NCBI RefSeq assembly: GCF_030272615.1
Contig: NC_081407.1
Location: 153,595,048-153,659,047, forward strand
Source of the DNA: Cryptomeria japonica
Lineage: Eukaryota > Streptophyta > Pinopsida > Cupressales > Cupressaceae
Length of the DNA: 64,000 nucleotides
Direction: 5' to 3'
How positions within the stretch are numbered: position 1 is the stretch's first letter; each line of letters starts with the position of its first letter. Shown in pieces: positions 45,451-57,083 of this stretch. The notes beneath the pieces are model-generated. The model saw only the letters and a list, made by a program, of their open reading frames with translations. It had not been told where the DNA came from and searched no databases. The position numbers were made by a program, and so were the translations under genes.

Positions 45451-46775
45451 GATGGTGAATCCCATGTTTTCGAAACCATCTCAGAAGAGACGGTTATATT
45501 TATGCCCAACACCCCCAATGAAAATTGGATTGACAAGAGGAGAAATTTAATGAAGACAGGGACCTTTCCCAAAAATCTCCCCCGACCAAGAGGAGATTCT
45601 ACCGACTCCAAAACAATGGTTTTCACCTCATAAATGAAATTCTTTTCAAAAGGAATTTCGACGGAGTCCTACTCCGATGTGTAGATCAAGGCCAAGCTGA
45701 TAAAATTCTCCAAGAATTTCACTACGGCCCCTCGGGAGGTCATTTCTCCGCCCCTACAACCGCGATCAAAATTACTCAAGCTGGATACTTTAGGCCATTC
45801 ATGTTCAAACATGTACACGCTCTAGTAAGAGAATGTAAAGAATGCCAATATTACACGGGGAGGGGTAAGAAAGTGGCCATGCCACTCAAGCCTGTGTCAG
45901 TTGAAGAACCTTTTGCCCAATGGGGACTCAATTTTGTCGGGATGATCAATCTCCCAAGCTCTGCTGGACATAAATGGATCCTGACCGCCATAGAATATTT
46001 CACCAGATGGTCTGAAGCCGTCCCCCTGTGGAATTCATATGAAAACGAGGTGTTATCTTTCCTGAAAGAACTAACTTGCCGATACGGTCCCCCAAAAACC
46101 ATTATATCTGATAATGCTCGCGCATTCACTGGCTCGCGGATCACACCGTTCACTCTTAGTAGAGGTATTTATTTCAAAACCTCCTCTAACTATTACCCCC
46201 AAGGGAACGGTCTGGCGGAATCTACTAACAAGAACCTGATCCAACTTATCAAGAGGATAGGCACGAAATATAAGAGGGAGTGGCACCATCACCTGAGGAG
46301 TGCATTATGGGCTGACCGCATAACACCCAAGCAGATTCTCAAGAGTTCCCCGTACAAGCTGGTATACGGGAAAGACACATTTTTTTCTTTGTCACTGGAA
46401 ATCCCGACATTACAGTTGCTAAAATCTATGGATATCGCTAAAAATGGCCCGATGGCTATAAGGCTAGCAGAGATCATGGAGTTAGAGGAAGCGAGGGAGG
46501 CCGCCTTCACAGCTCTCCAGGATAGGCAAAAAGTCATAAAAAGGTGGTTCGATAGTAAAAAGAGCTCTGATGTTATATTCGCCCTCGGAGACCTTGTTCT
46601 GAAGTACAATGAGAGAACGACAAAGTCAGGTCAGCACACCAAGTTTGACTGCCTATGGAAGGGTCCTTTCCGCATCATAGAATGTAAAAGTTTCAATGCC
46701 TTTGAGTTAGAGGACATGAATGGAGACTCCCTCTCCATCCCGGTTAACGGTTTTCATCTTAAGCCTTATTATTAA
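45451..46775 (+). pseudogene. pol: E10 integrase
   Basis: Frame 1 to about 45590, then frame 3 to the stop at 46773. The zinc domain is complete: FHYGPSGGHFSAP with RECKECQYY. The core has QWGLNFVGMINLPSS, where the first catalytic Asp is replaced by Asn, then IISDNARAFTGSRI (second Asp) and GNGLAESTNKNLIQLIKRIG (Glu). The C-terminal region has LKYNERTTKSGQHTKFDCLW, KGPFRIIECKSFNAF and ends VNGFHLKPYY. No chromodomain is present. The Asp-to-Asn change suggests this copy's integrase is inactive. Confidence 0.88.
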
Positions 46776-46929
46776 GGGTCCTTCCCCTTTTCCATATAAA
46801 TAGTATATATTATGTGCATATGTGTGGTGTGTATTTATTTTAATTATTTTCAGCTCAGCAACCAAAAAGAAAGAGAGACTAGATAAAGAAAAAGCAAAAT
46901 CATTATATTAAGTCTTTCTCGTACTGTTA

Positions 46930-47705
46930 CAAAATGTGTGGGCCCTCGGCCTCTCTCTTGTTTACATCTATTAGTTTCAACACAAGTCGTGCTTTGCCAA
47001 GGACTCAGAGGCTAGTCTCAGTATCTTCCTTTTTAGTATCGGAGTCCCCTTCTTCTCCTAGCCATTCTGAACCAGAAGAACTCTCAGGCTCCCCGTGCAT
47101 GAATATAACCACCAGGTTAGGAGGCTAATCAGGCAATAGGACTCTTAGGAAGATATAGTCCCTGAAACTAGTATACCATTCCATGCCTTCCAGAATAGGG
47201 ACCACCATATGCACTCGCAAAAGAAACTCAGTAGCTAGCTCGGCACGGTACTTGTGGGAGGACAGTGACATGGTTTTCAAGCCATGATAAGTGGACGTGA
47301 CCTCACTTCTTCATTCTGAAAGATGAAGCACTCTTAGTCAGATGCCACAGGGAGTCCGAGGAAAGGTACATGATACGCAACTACATCTTCAAGGCCCCCC
47401 AGATAGTCTAAAGGAAAGAGGGCTTGTGTCAGCTGCGTTGTCAGTAGCCCAAATTGGCCGCAGTCCAGCAGAGAAGCCATGAAGCACGAGCAGATATCTG
47501 TATTCACCCGGTATCGGTCTGGATTGCCAATGAAATCTTCCCCAAGTACCCATTTGATGGCAGCAATTATTAATGGGTTTTTCCTTCTCATCATCCCTTG
47601 CAATCTCTGGTCTGATATATTCCCTAGGAAAGTGACTTGCACCCTTCTACTGACGAGCCGAACTGGAATATCCATTTCTTCAAAAACTTCATCGTTATAG
47701 CTCAC
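46930..47705 (-). pseudogene. E10 antisense ORF
   Basis: On the minus strand an open frame from 47705 to 47334 (MSYNDEVFEEMDIPVRLVSR, later VLGEDFIGNPDRYRVNTDIC) is followed, after a frameshift, by a protein-like reading through YRAELATEFLLRVHMVVPIL and an acidic Ser-rich tail (GEPESSSGSEWLGEEG), ending near 46932. It is about 255 codons in all. Its transcription would run against the element. Antisense ORFs in this place are known from Tat-lineage elements such as Retand; function unknown. A TATA box lies about 30 bases upstream of the first ATG. Confidence 0.55.
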
Positions 47706-47734
47706 ATTGTGATGAAAAAATGTCTAAAAAGACA

Positions 47735-47743
47735 TATTTATAG
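47735..47743 (-). promoter_or_regulatory. TATA box for the antisense ORF
   Basis: The minus strand reads CTATAAATA, 30 bases before the ATG at 47705. If transcription starts 25-30 bases downstream, translation might use the next Met (about 47675). Position and match are good, but there is no transcript evidence. Confidence 0.4.
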
Positions 47744-48290
47744 CAAAAATTTTGGCAGGTAAGCAATCAGCAACTTGAGATCACCCTTGCCCCATTTTAA
47801 TGTCTCTGTCACACCTCTATTAATTTGTGTCATGCGAATGGGATTATTTCCAAAATATCGGTGTCTAGTCAGTCACTTCGAAAAAAGAATGGATGGAAAC
47901 AAAGATCCATACGTACTTTCAGGTACGTCCCCCTTAAATGAGTCAGCTTTGTCAGCCCGTTTCAGCTCACGCGGCCATTATCCCTAGCTGTTCTTCTCAA
48001 TTAAAGAAAGATTTAGCCCAAGGTACTTTTCCTGAGGAACGCCAGCACAATCAAGTAGTTTTTGTGAAAGTGGGAATGACGGCTCCCCTCATTCATGAAG
48101 GTTGATCGTAGTGGCGCTTGTCAGCTGAGCCTTAGCTTTCATGAAAAACAAGGCATGTCATACATTTAAAAGCTCAAAGTTTCTCCTGGTCATCAATCTG
48201 TTCATTTTATTGCCAAGGAGTTAGGCCAGAGGATGACGCACGGGTTTCCATTCTAAATCTCCAGTCTGATAGCAATCCAAGAAAGGTCGA
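47744..48290. other. E10 spacer between antisense and sense ORFs
   Basis: About 550 bases with no convincing ORF on either strand, lying between two divergent reading units. It would be expected to hold promoter or splice signals for either. Confidence 0.4.
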
Positions 48291-51200
48291 TTGTCTGCCT
48301 TGATGGATTCAGAGGCTTCGTCCGTGAAAGCCGCTCCTAGAGGTTTTTGTGTTCATATTTTCGAGGAACTATCTTACTCTTCTCATGCCATCCCACCAAA
48401 GAAGGATTATCCAAAGACAAAGGCCAAAAAGAAAGCGATGACCCAGAACCCATCGGTTGTTCTGGATTCCTTAGAAAATATCTACGAGCCTGAGATCCGA
48501 AAGCAGCCCAAAAACCTTAGAGAGGCCACTTGTTCAAGGATGTTGCATCACAGAAATGATCCTCATACCGTCATGGTGCATTTCTGGAAGAGTGGTGCTC
48601 CCCAATCTTTGGTCCCCGCAGTTCCCTACTGTCTTGAACTCGTAGTTGCCTATGCAGAGGCTTTTGATCCTACCTCATTTTCTGTCAATGGTTCGCACTT
48701 GAAACTGATCATATCTCCAGAGGCCATTAGGGAAATGCTCTGCTCCCCAATCTTGGAGAATACTGATGTTTTCTTGGAGAGATCTATGGAGGAATTATGG
48801 AGCACCAGGAGAGATGCATTAACTTTATGTCAAAATGCCCTCAACTAGAGTTTGTCAGTAAGGCCTCCAAAGTTCCCTTTGTCATACAGCAATCTGAAAC
48901 AAGAGGACCTCAGAGATATTTCATCTACCCTGGCTTGGTTGTGTGGTCATGATAGTGACTGGAATATCATAGCTTCCATGATGGGCTTTCTTTTCAAATG
49001 CGGGAAGCAAAGGGAACCTTTCCACTTCGACTTCTCCGTGACTATCACTAAGGCCATGGTCAAGCAGTTATCTGAGTTCCAACATTTGCAACGTTTCAGG
49101 TTCTCTTCAATATTGGTGCACCTGCTTCTACATCAGAATGAAACTTTTTTCACACAGTTCATGCGCTTGTCCACTTTCAATGAGACGGGAAGTGTATTGC
49201 CGGTGTCTTGTTGGACACCTTTGTTGCTAGCCTCTTATGACTCCTATCAATTTTCTGATTTGTTCTTGGCTCCTGTACTTAAGGATTTTGGAGTGATTCC
49301 CAATGAGCCTTTCGCCCATTTCTCACAAGTCCAAATGAACTGGATGCAAAATGAATGCCCTCCTTGTGACTGGTTCATGGGCCCGGATTTCTCTTTCATC
49401 TACGTGCATAGTTTCTCTAAAGAGCCATTCTGGCTACCTACTCACGTGACTGATAAAACCTTAGCTCTAGAAATGGCAAGGTAGCTAGTAAGAGTCGAGC
49501 AAGCGATTGGAGATGAGAAGCACGATACTTCCATCACAGAGGATAACAAGGCCATTGGCCCAAATACCCCAGTAAGAAGAAAGGTAGCTGAGGAAACCCT
49601 GACTTTAAAGCTGGTGTAGCTGGGTTTCGTAGTAATTGATGACCTGTGGAGTTACGACCCTCATGGTTGCTTGAGCAAAAGGAAAAACGATGTGAGGCAT
49701 GAGCCTCGAGACTCATGGGCGGAACGTACCAACCCCCGAATTGACGACCCAAGCAAATATGTGGGTCCTAATGATTTTCCTATTTTGGATCGCCCCTTGT
49801 GGTTAAAATTTTATTCCCCAATGCAAAGAGTCAACCCCGTGAAGCCAATTCCTTGGGCATTGTTAGAAGGCATGAAAGTTTTATCTTGGCCCAAAAAAAA
49901 AAGGGAAATTTTTTGGGTCTATCGTCAGGAAGTGAATCAGCTTAGAACTAGCCTCGAAAACGCACCCTTGGATGAATGTTTCGAGTAGGAATGGAGTAAA
50001 GTAAATAAATCTGGCAATGAGATAGGTGACAGTTCCTCGCGAGGGGACTCATCTCCCAAGATGGCTGCTCAGTAGGAAGTTGGAATTATAAATACCAAAG
50101 GGCAAGAGCTAGAAATCCCTCCTTCTCTAGACAGTGCAACTCGCAGACCTCGTTCGCAGTCTAGTAAGAGGCGGTCTGAGAAGCAGTCCTCTGAGGGCCC
50201 CCTAAAGAAGAAGTCATATCTCAGTGGGTCAGAAGAGATTTCACCTAATACATCAATGACAACATCAACAGATCTTCAGTCATGGTAGCCTTCGGTCGAT
50301 CAGGTACGTCCCTTTTTCTCTTCTTCCCATTCTCCAAATGTTTTTGCAGCTGCTCTCACGCCTATCATGCAAACCTTAGTCCCTACTGCTCTTACGTTGG
50401 CCCCTACGGGCATGACGATTAATCCCCAAGATGTGCTCGCATAGACTTTCACTCCTCTCCCGACCGGAACCCCCATACCTACAACTTTTTAGTCGCCCAC
50501 ATCAGAAGTGGTCCCTGTGTCGCGCGGGCTAGGTTTCGAAGAGTTTTCCCCCCAGAGTATGGCTGCGGTGTCCGCCAGTTCCTTCCCATTAGTGGGTTCC
50601 CCTTTTGTCTTGTTATTTTCCTTGCTGGCGGTGATTCATCCGATCCAATCCTCCTTTGCTACCCCTTTTTTGCATTTCCCTTTTGCTGTCCCTCCTAGTG
50701 CAGTTTTCGCAGGTCAAGCCATCGATCACCCGGATAGTTTCCAGCAGCAGGTTGTTTATAATCGAACTGTTGGTTTGAATAAGGCAAATAAGAGGAAGGA
50801 GAAGGAAGGTGCTCATCCTCGCCTACAGACCCATTTCAACAAGCAAAGAGATTGCCTTTACTTTGCAAATCTAGTTCCCAAGGTTGACAAGCCAGAATCT
50901 CAGATGAGGCCCGATGATTATGAGTTACAAGCAATGAGCGTTAGTCTCCAAAGCACCATGGCATCCAACAAGGTTGGGATGATGGAAGAAACTTCTAAAG
51001 TAGTGTCCACAAACTTTATTAAGAAGAGTTGTCATTTAGAAAAGCTCCAAGCAGAAAATGCTAGCCTTCATGATTCCCTTTCCCAGCAAAGGAAGGAAGA
51101 TAAGGCTTTGGTATCAGAGATCAATCGTCTACAAAGCCTGCTAGCTCAAGCAAACACAGAAAAAGGAAAGTTGCAATCGACCCTTAACAGCATTGGTTCC

Positions 51201-52374
51201 CAGCTAAAAGGTCAGGAAGTGACAAGAAATGTAGCCCTAAAGGAAGCACAAGATAAAGATTCTGAGATACAACAATTGAAGGCAGCTTCCAGGGATGTTG
51301 CCCAGGTTCAGATGCAATTGCACGAAAAAATCCTTCTCAAAGAAGATTATGCCCGTCAACTGAGTGAAGCCCAGGTGTCACGGACGGATGAGAGGATGAC
51401 TTTCGAAGCCGAACTGAAAGCAAAAGAAGCAAGTCTCGCAATCTGGTAAGCATGTTTAAGAATTGGAGACTCTTTTGCAGTAGGAGCAGAATCATACATT
51501 GCAGTTGCAACAGACCATCAGGACCGGAGAAGCAAAAATCTTAGCTTTGGAAAATTAGGTGGCTATTGAGCAAAACAAAATCCAGTGGCTCCAGCAGGAA
51601 ACAGTTGGGAAAGATAATGAGATATCTTGATTGATGAGCATCCCACCGCCTTAGCTAATTGCCCCAGACTTCTCCACCATGCTGACAGAGTTGTATGTTT
51701 CTCATTGGAAAAAGGTAAAGCAGTTCTGCTCATCTTTGCAGCTGGTGTTAAGATTTATCAGTGATGCACAATCCCTCTATGCTGAGGCTGGGCACCTTAT
51801 AAATAATTCTATGCTTATCATCGGTCTGAAATTCCCAATAGCCTAGACTCTTATTCAGTTGTTTTATTCTGCTCTAGAGGAGGAGCTTAGAGAGAAAGGG
51901 ATTGCAGATCACCGACAATTAATCAAAAGGACTAATGTCTTCATAAATTGCCATAGGATAATTATGCAAGTGTCAGCTACTCTAGCGCCTTTGCAATTTT
52001 CAGTACTAGACATTAAGCAGCGTGTTGAGAAATTTGTTTCTCTAGGCTTACCTTCTCCTTTCCCTGCGGATGGTTCTGTGCTACAGATTGAGCAAGTATT
52101 GCAGTAGATCGAGATTTTACAGCAAGACAAAGTTTTTCTGCAATGGCTAGGAAGCCCTATTTTAGTGAATGAAGTGGAAGGTCTTTTGCATCCTCTAGAC
52201 CAGCTCTCTTCCCTCCTGAACCAAGTCTTAGATAAACCTGTACCTCTGCCCCTGGATGAAGTAATTTGCTTGGAGCAATATTTCCAAGAGTTGGAAGTGC
52301 AAGTTACGCTCTCAGAGGATGAGTGGCTGCCCTTGAAGCAGGTTTTTGATCTTTTTCACCCCATTGTGGGTTGA
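48291..52374 (+). pseudogene. E10 long extra sense ORF, about 1360 codons, C-terminal coiled coil
   Basis: Frame 3 runs from about 48291 to 51449 and frame 1 from there to 52374, with one frameshift and about fifteen stops. The N-terminal third is globular-looking (ATCSRMLHHRNDPHTVMVHF, EAFDPTSFSVNGSHLKLIIS, DISSTLAWLCGHDSDWNIIA), then FPILDRPLWLKFYSP and MKVLSWPKKKREIFWVYRQE. A Ser/Pro/Thr-rich basic stretch follows (RRPRSQSSKRRSEKQS). From about 51000 it is Gln/Leu/Lys-rich coiled coil (LQAENASLHDSLSQQRKED), ending in an acidic Leu-rich part (VICLEQYFQELEVQ). I recognise no enzyme; the fold may relate to plant mobile-domain or transposon-protein families. Tat and Athila elements often carry extra ORFs here. 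E4 has a similar coiled-coil ORF. Confidence 0.65.
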
Positions 52375-52449
52375 GGTTTGGTCTTCAAACCAGTAATTTT
52401 GGGTTCTTCTATTCCATAGGCAGAAACGCCCCTGATAGTCGCCAGGAAA

Positions 52450-53502
52450 TGTTCATCTTTATTTTCCCCGATGTAAGTTTCTTGGTGGACCCGGTTGTGA
52501 TCGTTGTTTTTCTTTAGCCAACAGGGCTGAACGTGCGTGACACTTGGTGGCCCGACGGTTCTCCCTCGGTTCATCTTTGGTGTCCCATTTTTGAAGCAGC
52601 ACAAGGGTGACAAATGGCAATGCTTATTTACTGTTCTTTTGGGTGGGCCCACTTATTTGCACAGTTTGCAAGCGGTTCCTCACAACAGTCCCCTTTTCCA
52701 TAGTCCTTTCTCTTCTAACAGAATCTTTTCAGTTCTGGGTAACCTCCAGGTCGTTAAAGGAAAAGTTTGAGTTGCAGGGTTTGTTTTGCTAGGTGCGGCC
52801 TCTATTGTGACATGTCGTGTTTTTCTGTTTCAAGGAGGTTGTGCCAGTTTTGGATTTTCAGGAAAGCTATTTTTAGAAGCAGTGGCATATTTAAAGGGGG
52901 ATTTCTCTATCGCAGAAGGAGGATTTTTAGAGAGGCAGAAGAACTGTGTAATTTGCTAAGTAGGAGTTTTCTTTCGTTTCCAACCTTAAAAAACTATTTG
53001 GGATTTGCTATAAGAAAATTATTCAGATTGTGCCTGTGGCCTTTATGATGTCTCTCTTGGCTTATTGTTTATAGTGTTTTGTGTGCTATTGTTGTTGAAA
53101 ATTCTGATAAACTTTGGGAATATTTTGTCTAAGACTTCACTGATTAAACTATGTTTTTCTATACTTGTTATCTAGTGAATGTGTGATGAATGTGTCCCTT
53201 ATGTTTTCAAGCAAATTTGGTTGTGGTTTTGATTATGTCTTTGGCTCAGATGCTTACAGAAGTCGCAAATATTCTTTGATTTTTGTTGGTTCATTTCCTA
53301 TTAATGATATGGCATATCGTCTAAGTGTTTAGCATCTCATTTTCTTAAAAAGTATTTGTTTCCTCTCCCTTTCCTTAAAACCCAAGGAAGAGTCGGCTTA
53401 TCAATCCCGGAGGTCATTCAGTGTTTCTTTGTGCGAGTCGGTCCCCCAACACTGAATTTCCCATAAGGTTGTTCGTCCCCAAAGCAAAATTTAGAGTCAA
53501 CA
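52450..53502 (+). repeat. E10 3' LTR
   Basis: TGTTCATCTTTATTTTCC to TTAGAGTCAACA, about 94 percent identical to the 5' copy by eye count. The purine tract before it (gccaggaaa) is weak. The target-site duplication tatac follows at 53503. Confidence 0.94.
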
Positions 53503-53529
53503 TATACTTGATTGTGTGATGATTGAATC

Positions 53530-54965
53530 TGATGGTATGATGAAAGAATAAGTATCTGGTCGAATACTAAGAGGGGGGGTGAATCAGTATACTGAAAAAC
53601 TAATACAAACTTCCCAATCTCAAATTCAAACTCACAAAGTAAACTTTCACTATCAAGATCAATACTAAACATCAAACGGTTAACGGTTATAACAACTTAA
53701 TAGTAAACAACTTCAATCTTGTAAACATTAAAATGCTTAATCATATCTCAACATATTCAATCTCTCAATGCTTCCAGTTATCATACTATATCAGAATAGT
53801 TAAGTAATCAATCAAATAAGATCATAACCACAAAAACATTCACCACTTGACATAAATGTTTATACGTGGAAAACCCAAATAGGTGAAAACCACGGTGAGA
53901 TGAGACTCACAAATAGCTATATGAACTCTTCTGAAGTTCGCCCTGTTAAGAGCCAAGCTTGTTATATCTTTTATAATAAGTCTCGTTAAGAACTGATTCT
54001 GTTAGGAATCACTCGGTTAAGGGATTTACAAAATGCCTTGATGAAAAAACAAATACCTTGTTAGGAGTAACCTCGGTAGAGGGTTTGAGAATCTAAGCTA
54101 ATGGACCACCTTGTTAGAAGATTTAATAAGTAACCAAGCTTGTTAGAGCTTACCCGGTTAGGGGATCTGAATTCTGCTATAATTGTTAGAAAACAACAGG
54201 TTTTCTTGATCTATCTGAATAGCACTACATTTGCTTGATCAGATCCTTTTAAGCTTCAATCTGCCTTTACACAAACTGCAGATCCATTCTCTGGTTAGGC
54301 AACCACACACTCAACTGGTTTTCAGCCAACACTTTTCCAACACTCTTACAAACAACTTCATCGACCTTAAATACAAATCAATTAGGTCAGTAACACAACA
54401 AAACCCTAATTTTCTCATAGAGATTACAAAAAAGTCAGTTCAATCTTGATCGTTAAATATCATAACAATCTTTTCACATTCTTCAAGAGAATTCCAACCG
54501 CTCCATGATCATTGCTTCATCGAACTTTGTAACTCATCACGCGTTATACATTAGATGCAATCCACTTTGCTCATTCTCTAGACAATCAAACAAACAAACA
54601 AACGTGCCAAAAACAATCTGAACTAATCCTCATTCAATGATCACATGTGTCGCCATCATTACCACTCATCATTAGATCTTAAACCAACAAACTTGATCGG
54701 TTAGGGTTTAACAAAAAAACAACTAGTAGGGTTTACCGGTTACATTGCATAGAAAAGGGTTTAACCTTATACACCAATTTACCGGTTCAACTCACAAACT
54801 AACATATCGGTTTACAACATCTTCCTCAAATCTCTTTCTACCGGTTACAAGCCAATACCAATAATAACAACAATATCAGCAATATCATAAATATCATTAC
54901 TAGTACAATTGACATCAATGACAACATAACATATCATTAATGCAATCTTCATGCAAATGTCAACA
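53530..54965 (-). mobile_element. E11 solo LTR of the Sirevirus-like group
   Basis: On the minus strand it starts TGTTGACATTTGCATG and has gttgtcattgatgtcaat 45 bases on. It carries the ccaccgtggttttcacctattt block and the attcaccccccctcttag tract near its end, all as in E5 and E7. The proposed left limit gives flanks gaatc and aaatc (4 of 5 matching). It lies in the E6 leader, 23 bases beyond the E10 duplication. The left limit could instead be 53557. Confidence 0.6.
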
Positions 54966-55056
54966 AAATCTGTTTTGCAATCCGTACGACCTGCAAAAAT
55001 CACACAGAAAACACAGAGGGTTAATTAGATGTTTCTTCACGTCGGGTTCAACAAAA
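54966..55056 (-). other. E6 leader start and primer-binding site
   Basis: Bases 55036-55056 read on the minus strand as TTTTGTTGAACCCGACGTGAA, the E8-type primer site with one change (TTG for TGG). The following leader is cut by E11 after about 70 bases and includes tttttgcaggtcg, which resembles a splice acceptor. Confidence 0.55.
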
Positions 55057-56362
55057 TGTCATATGTAAAATTCATCATTAATTCAACTATAAACAAAGGG
55101 AAATCACGAATCCCTATCTAATTAAAGAATTATAAACAAAACCAATGAAATAACACAAGCAAGCAATAGGAATATAAAATATTTAATTAAAGACTCCTTA
55201 TTCCATGACTGCATGTGGCTTTCATTGTTCTTCTCTTTTTTGTGGTATGATGGCTCTCAGATATCGAGCTGACAACCTGCAAATGACACAAAGATTCAAA
55301 GTTCGTGATTGTTGAAAATGGAGATTGAATGCTCAATTTATAGATTTTTGGAGAGGATTGATTGAGAGGTGGAACAAATTGATCAAGAGGTGGAACTCAA
55401 GTGAGCTCACAGGCTAATTGATAGTTGAACTGTTGATTTGGAGGTGGAACTCAATTGATTGAATAGATAAATGAGTTAATTGATTGAGAAAAAAACTGAA
55501 TGAAAGATGAAAAAGAATGATTGGAGGATAATTGATTGATGACAAAGAAAGATTTATTTAGAAAAAAGCTAATTAGAAGATAGAAAAAAGTGATCGGAGA
55601 GAATTAAACAAATGAAATAGTTAACTGATTGAAAGCTTTTTGGAAAAAAACAAAGTGGAAGATAGAAATAGAGATTGAAAAGATAATGATTTAATTAATT
55701 AATTAATTTAGCATTTGCTTGCACTTTGACTTTGATTTTCAATTTAATCTTTGCAAGAGATTTAATTCAAATATTGAACTTATTTTAAAATCAATTTTGT
55801 TATTTGAATATATTTAGAACTTGACTTTGATTTTCAATTTGATTTTTGAAATCATGCACATGTATTTGAAATTAGAAGAAATTAGAAGAATTAAATGAAA
55901 TTAGAAGAATTAATTACTTAATTAAATAATTAAAAGAAACTATTTAATTATTTAGAAATTGAATTTAATTAAATAATAAAGATTATTTAAATTAAAGGAA
56001 TTAAATCACAACTAATTAAATAATTAATATTTAATTAATATTAAGAAAAGGGTCAATGATTAATTGATTAGAGATAGAAATTGAAAATGAATCTATTTAA
56101 ATAATAAATATTATTTAAATTGAAAGATTAAAATCACAATTAATTAAATAATAAATATTTAATTAACATTAGAAAATGGTTTAAATGATTAGAGGATGAT
56201 TAAATTGAAATAGAATAATTAGTAAGATGGTGAGGAAATATGAAACTAGAAGAATAAGAATAATTAATTTAATTAAAGAATTAAAGAATTAGTTAATCAA
56301 TTAGAGGAATAATTACTACATGGTCAATGAGACATTTTTAGGTGTTTACGGGTATTTCAACA
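55057..56362 (-). repeat. E6 5' LTR (probable)
   Basis: On the minus strand TGTTGAAATACCCGTAAACA... to ...TTTTACATATGACA, 1306 bp. The CGTAAA near its start parallels the CGTAAATTG of the E8 and E12 LTRs. The middle (55680-56310) is very AT-rich with many aattaaat repeats. It interrupts the gag of E12 at 56363. Its partner has been lost on the left, so assignment to the E6 body is inferred. Confidence 0.6.
55336..55343 (-). promoter_or_regulatory. TATA box in E6 LTR
   Basis: The minus strand reads CTATAAATTGAGC after CCAAAAAT, the same context as the plus-strand TATA at 5816 in E3. Confidence 0.4.
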
Positions 56363-56983
56363 CCAATTTGAGAACTACGGGTGTCATATTGATTGTCCTA
56401 GGGAGGAGTACCTACTAAGGGAACATGACTCTTAATAATCAAAGATAATGCCCTCAACATCTCCAGGACTCTTCTGTTTGAGATCAACATGTCCCTCAGA
56501 GTGTTCAAATCATTTCCAACCCAGGGGAGGATATTTTCTCAGTTTAAGAAGCCTTTGAAATCTCTCAAGTTTTTCTCTAACATATGAATTTGGTCAAACT
56601 CAATGGTGATAGTAGAGTCATGATCAACAATAGGAGGAGAAGACAGGGGAGAATTCGTCGGGGTGTTATTCCGAGAATTTGATCGTGAACTAGATGGAGA
56701 ATGATCCCCTGTCAAAATGGTCCTAACAAGGTGAGAGGCTAGGAACTCATTTGGATTTACAAGCGAATCGTTAAACATTGGACCTTGTCGAGGAGGAGTG
56801 TAGCAATTCGAGGGAATTCTCTTCCTAGCAGTCCTTACAATAGCTCATGTGGCAGTCCATGTCGTAAAACTCATAGACAATCTCTACAACACCTTGACCA
56901 CTCTACGAGGATACTATAAATATTTTACAACACGTAACGTGATGACGAAACTTGGTTTTAAATTTGATTATATGTTAAATTGT

Positions 56984-57038
<55 letters not shown>

Positions 57039-57083
57039 GAGAAAATTGAAAATGTGACTAGCTTCATGTCAGGTTCACCAAAA
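56363..57083 (-). pseudogene. gag: E12 gag N-terminal part and leader
   Basis: The minus-strand frame 56539-56778 starts MFNDSLVNPNEFLASHLVRT, then a Ser/Asn/Pro-rich stretch (SPSSSRSNSRNNTPTNSPLS) and DQIHMLEKNLRDFKGFLN. After a stop the reading goes on (NDLNTLRDMLISNRRVLEML) to 56363, where the E6 LTR cuts it. It resembles a gypsy gag start, but too little is left for a firm family. The leader to the right contains a long TA microsatellite, and the primer site lies at 57066-57083 (minus TTTTGGTGAACCTGACAT). Confidence 0.5.
56985..57036. repeat. (TA)n microsatellite, about 25 units
   Basis: An uninterrupted TA run of about 50 bases in the E12 leader. Confidence 0.95.

Larger units (their letters stand above)
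39687..53502 (+). mobile_element. E10 complete Tat-like Ty3/gypsy element, 13.8 kb
   Basis: LTRs of 1052 and 1053 bp with TGTTCA...TCAACA tips and a perfect target-site duplication tatac (39682-39686, 53503-53507). Order on the plus strand: LTR, primer site 40749, gag, protease, archaeal-type RNase H, RT, gypsy RNase H, integrase, antisense ORF, long sense ORF, LTR. The LTRs differ at about 65 positions by my count (about 6 percent), nearly all transitions. All ORFs carry stops and a few frameshifts, so the copy is dead. It inserted in the leader of E6. Confidence 0.95.
18569..56362 (-). mobile_element. E6 Tat-like Ty3/gypsy element, split by several insertions
   Basis: Minus-strand order from right to left: LTR 55057-56362, primer site, long leader, possible small ORF (39198-39446), gag (34.4-36.9 kb), protease and G-patch (32.3-33.3 kb), RT (22.7 kb downward), gypsy RNase H, archaeal-type RNase H, integrase (18.6-19.7 kb). 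The second RNase H is a hallmark of the Tat lineage. Inserted parts are E7, E8, E9, E10 and E11. The RT reading continues across E8: NYAWSYT on one side and MPGLDP on the other. The 3' end is lost at E5. That the LTR at 55057 belongs to this body is inferred from order and orientation. Confidence 0.65.

Noticed and set aside
56849-57037. Plus-strand frame ending in a Tyr-Ile repeat
   Set aside because: Its C-terminal half is a translation of the TA microsatellite.
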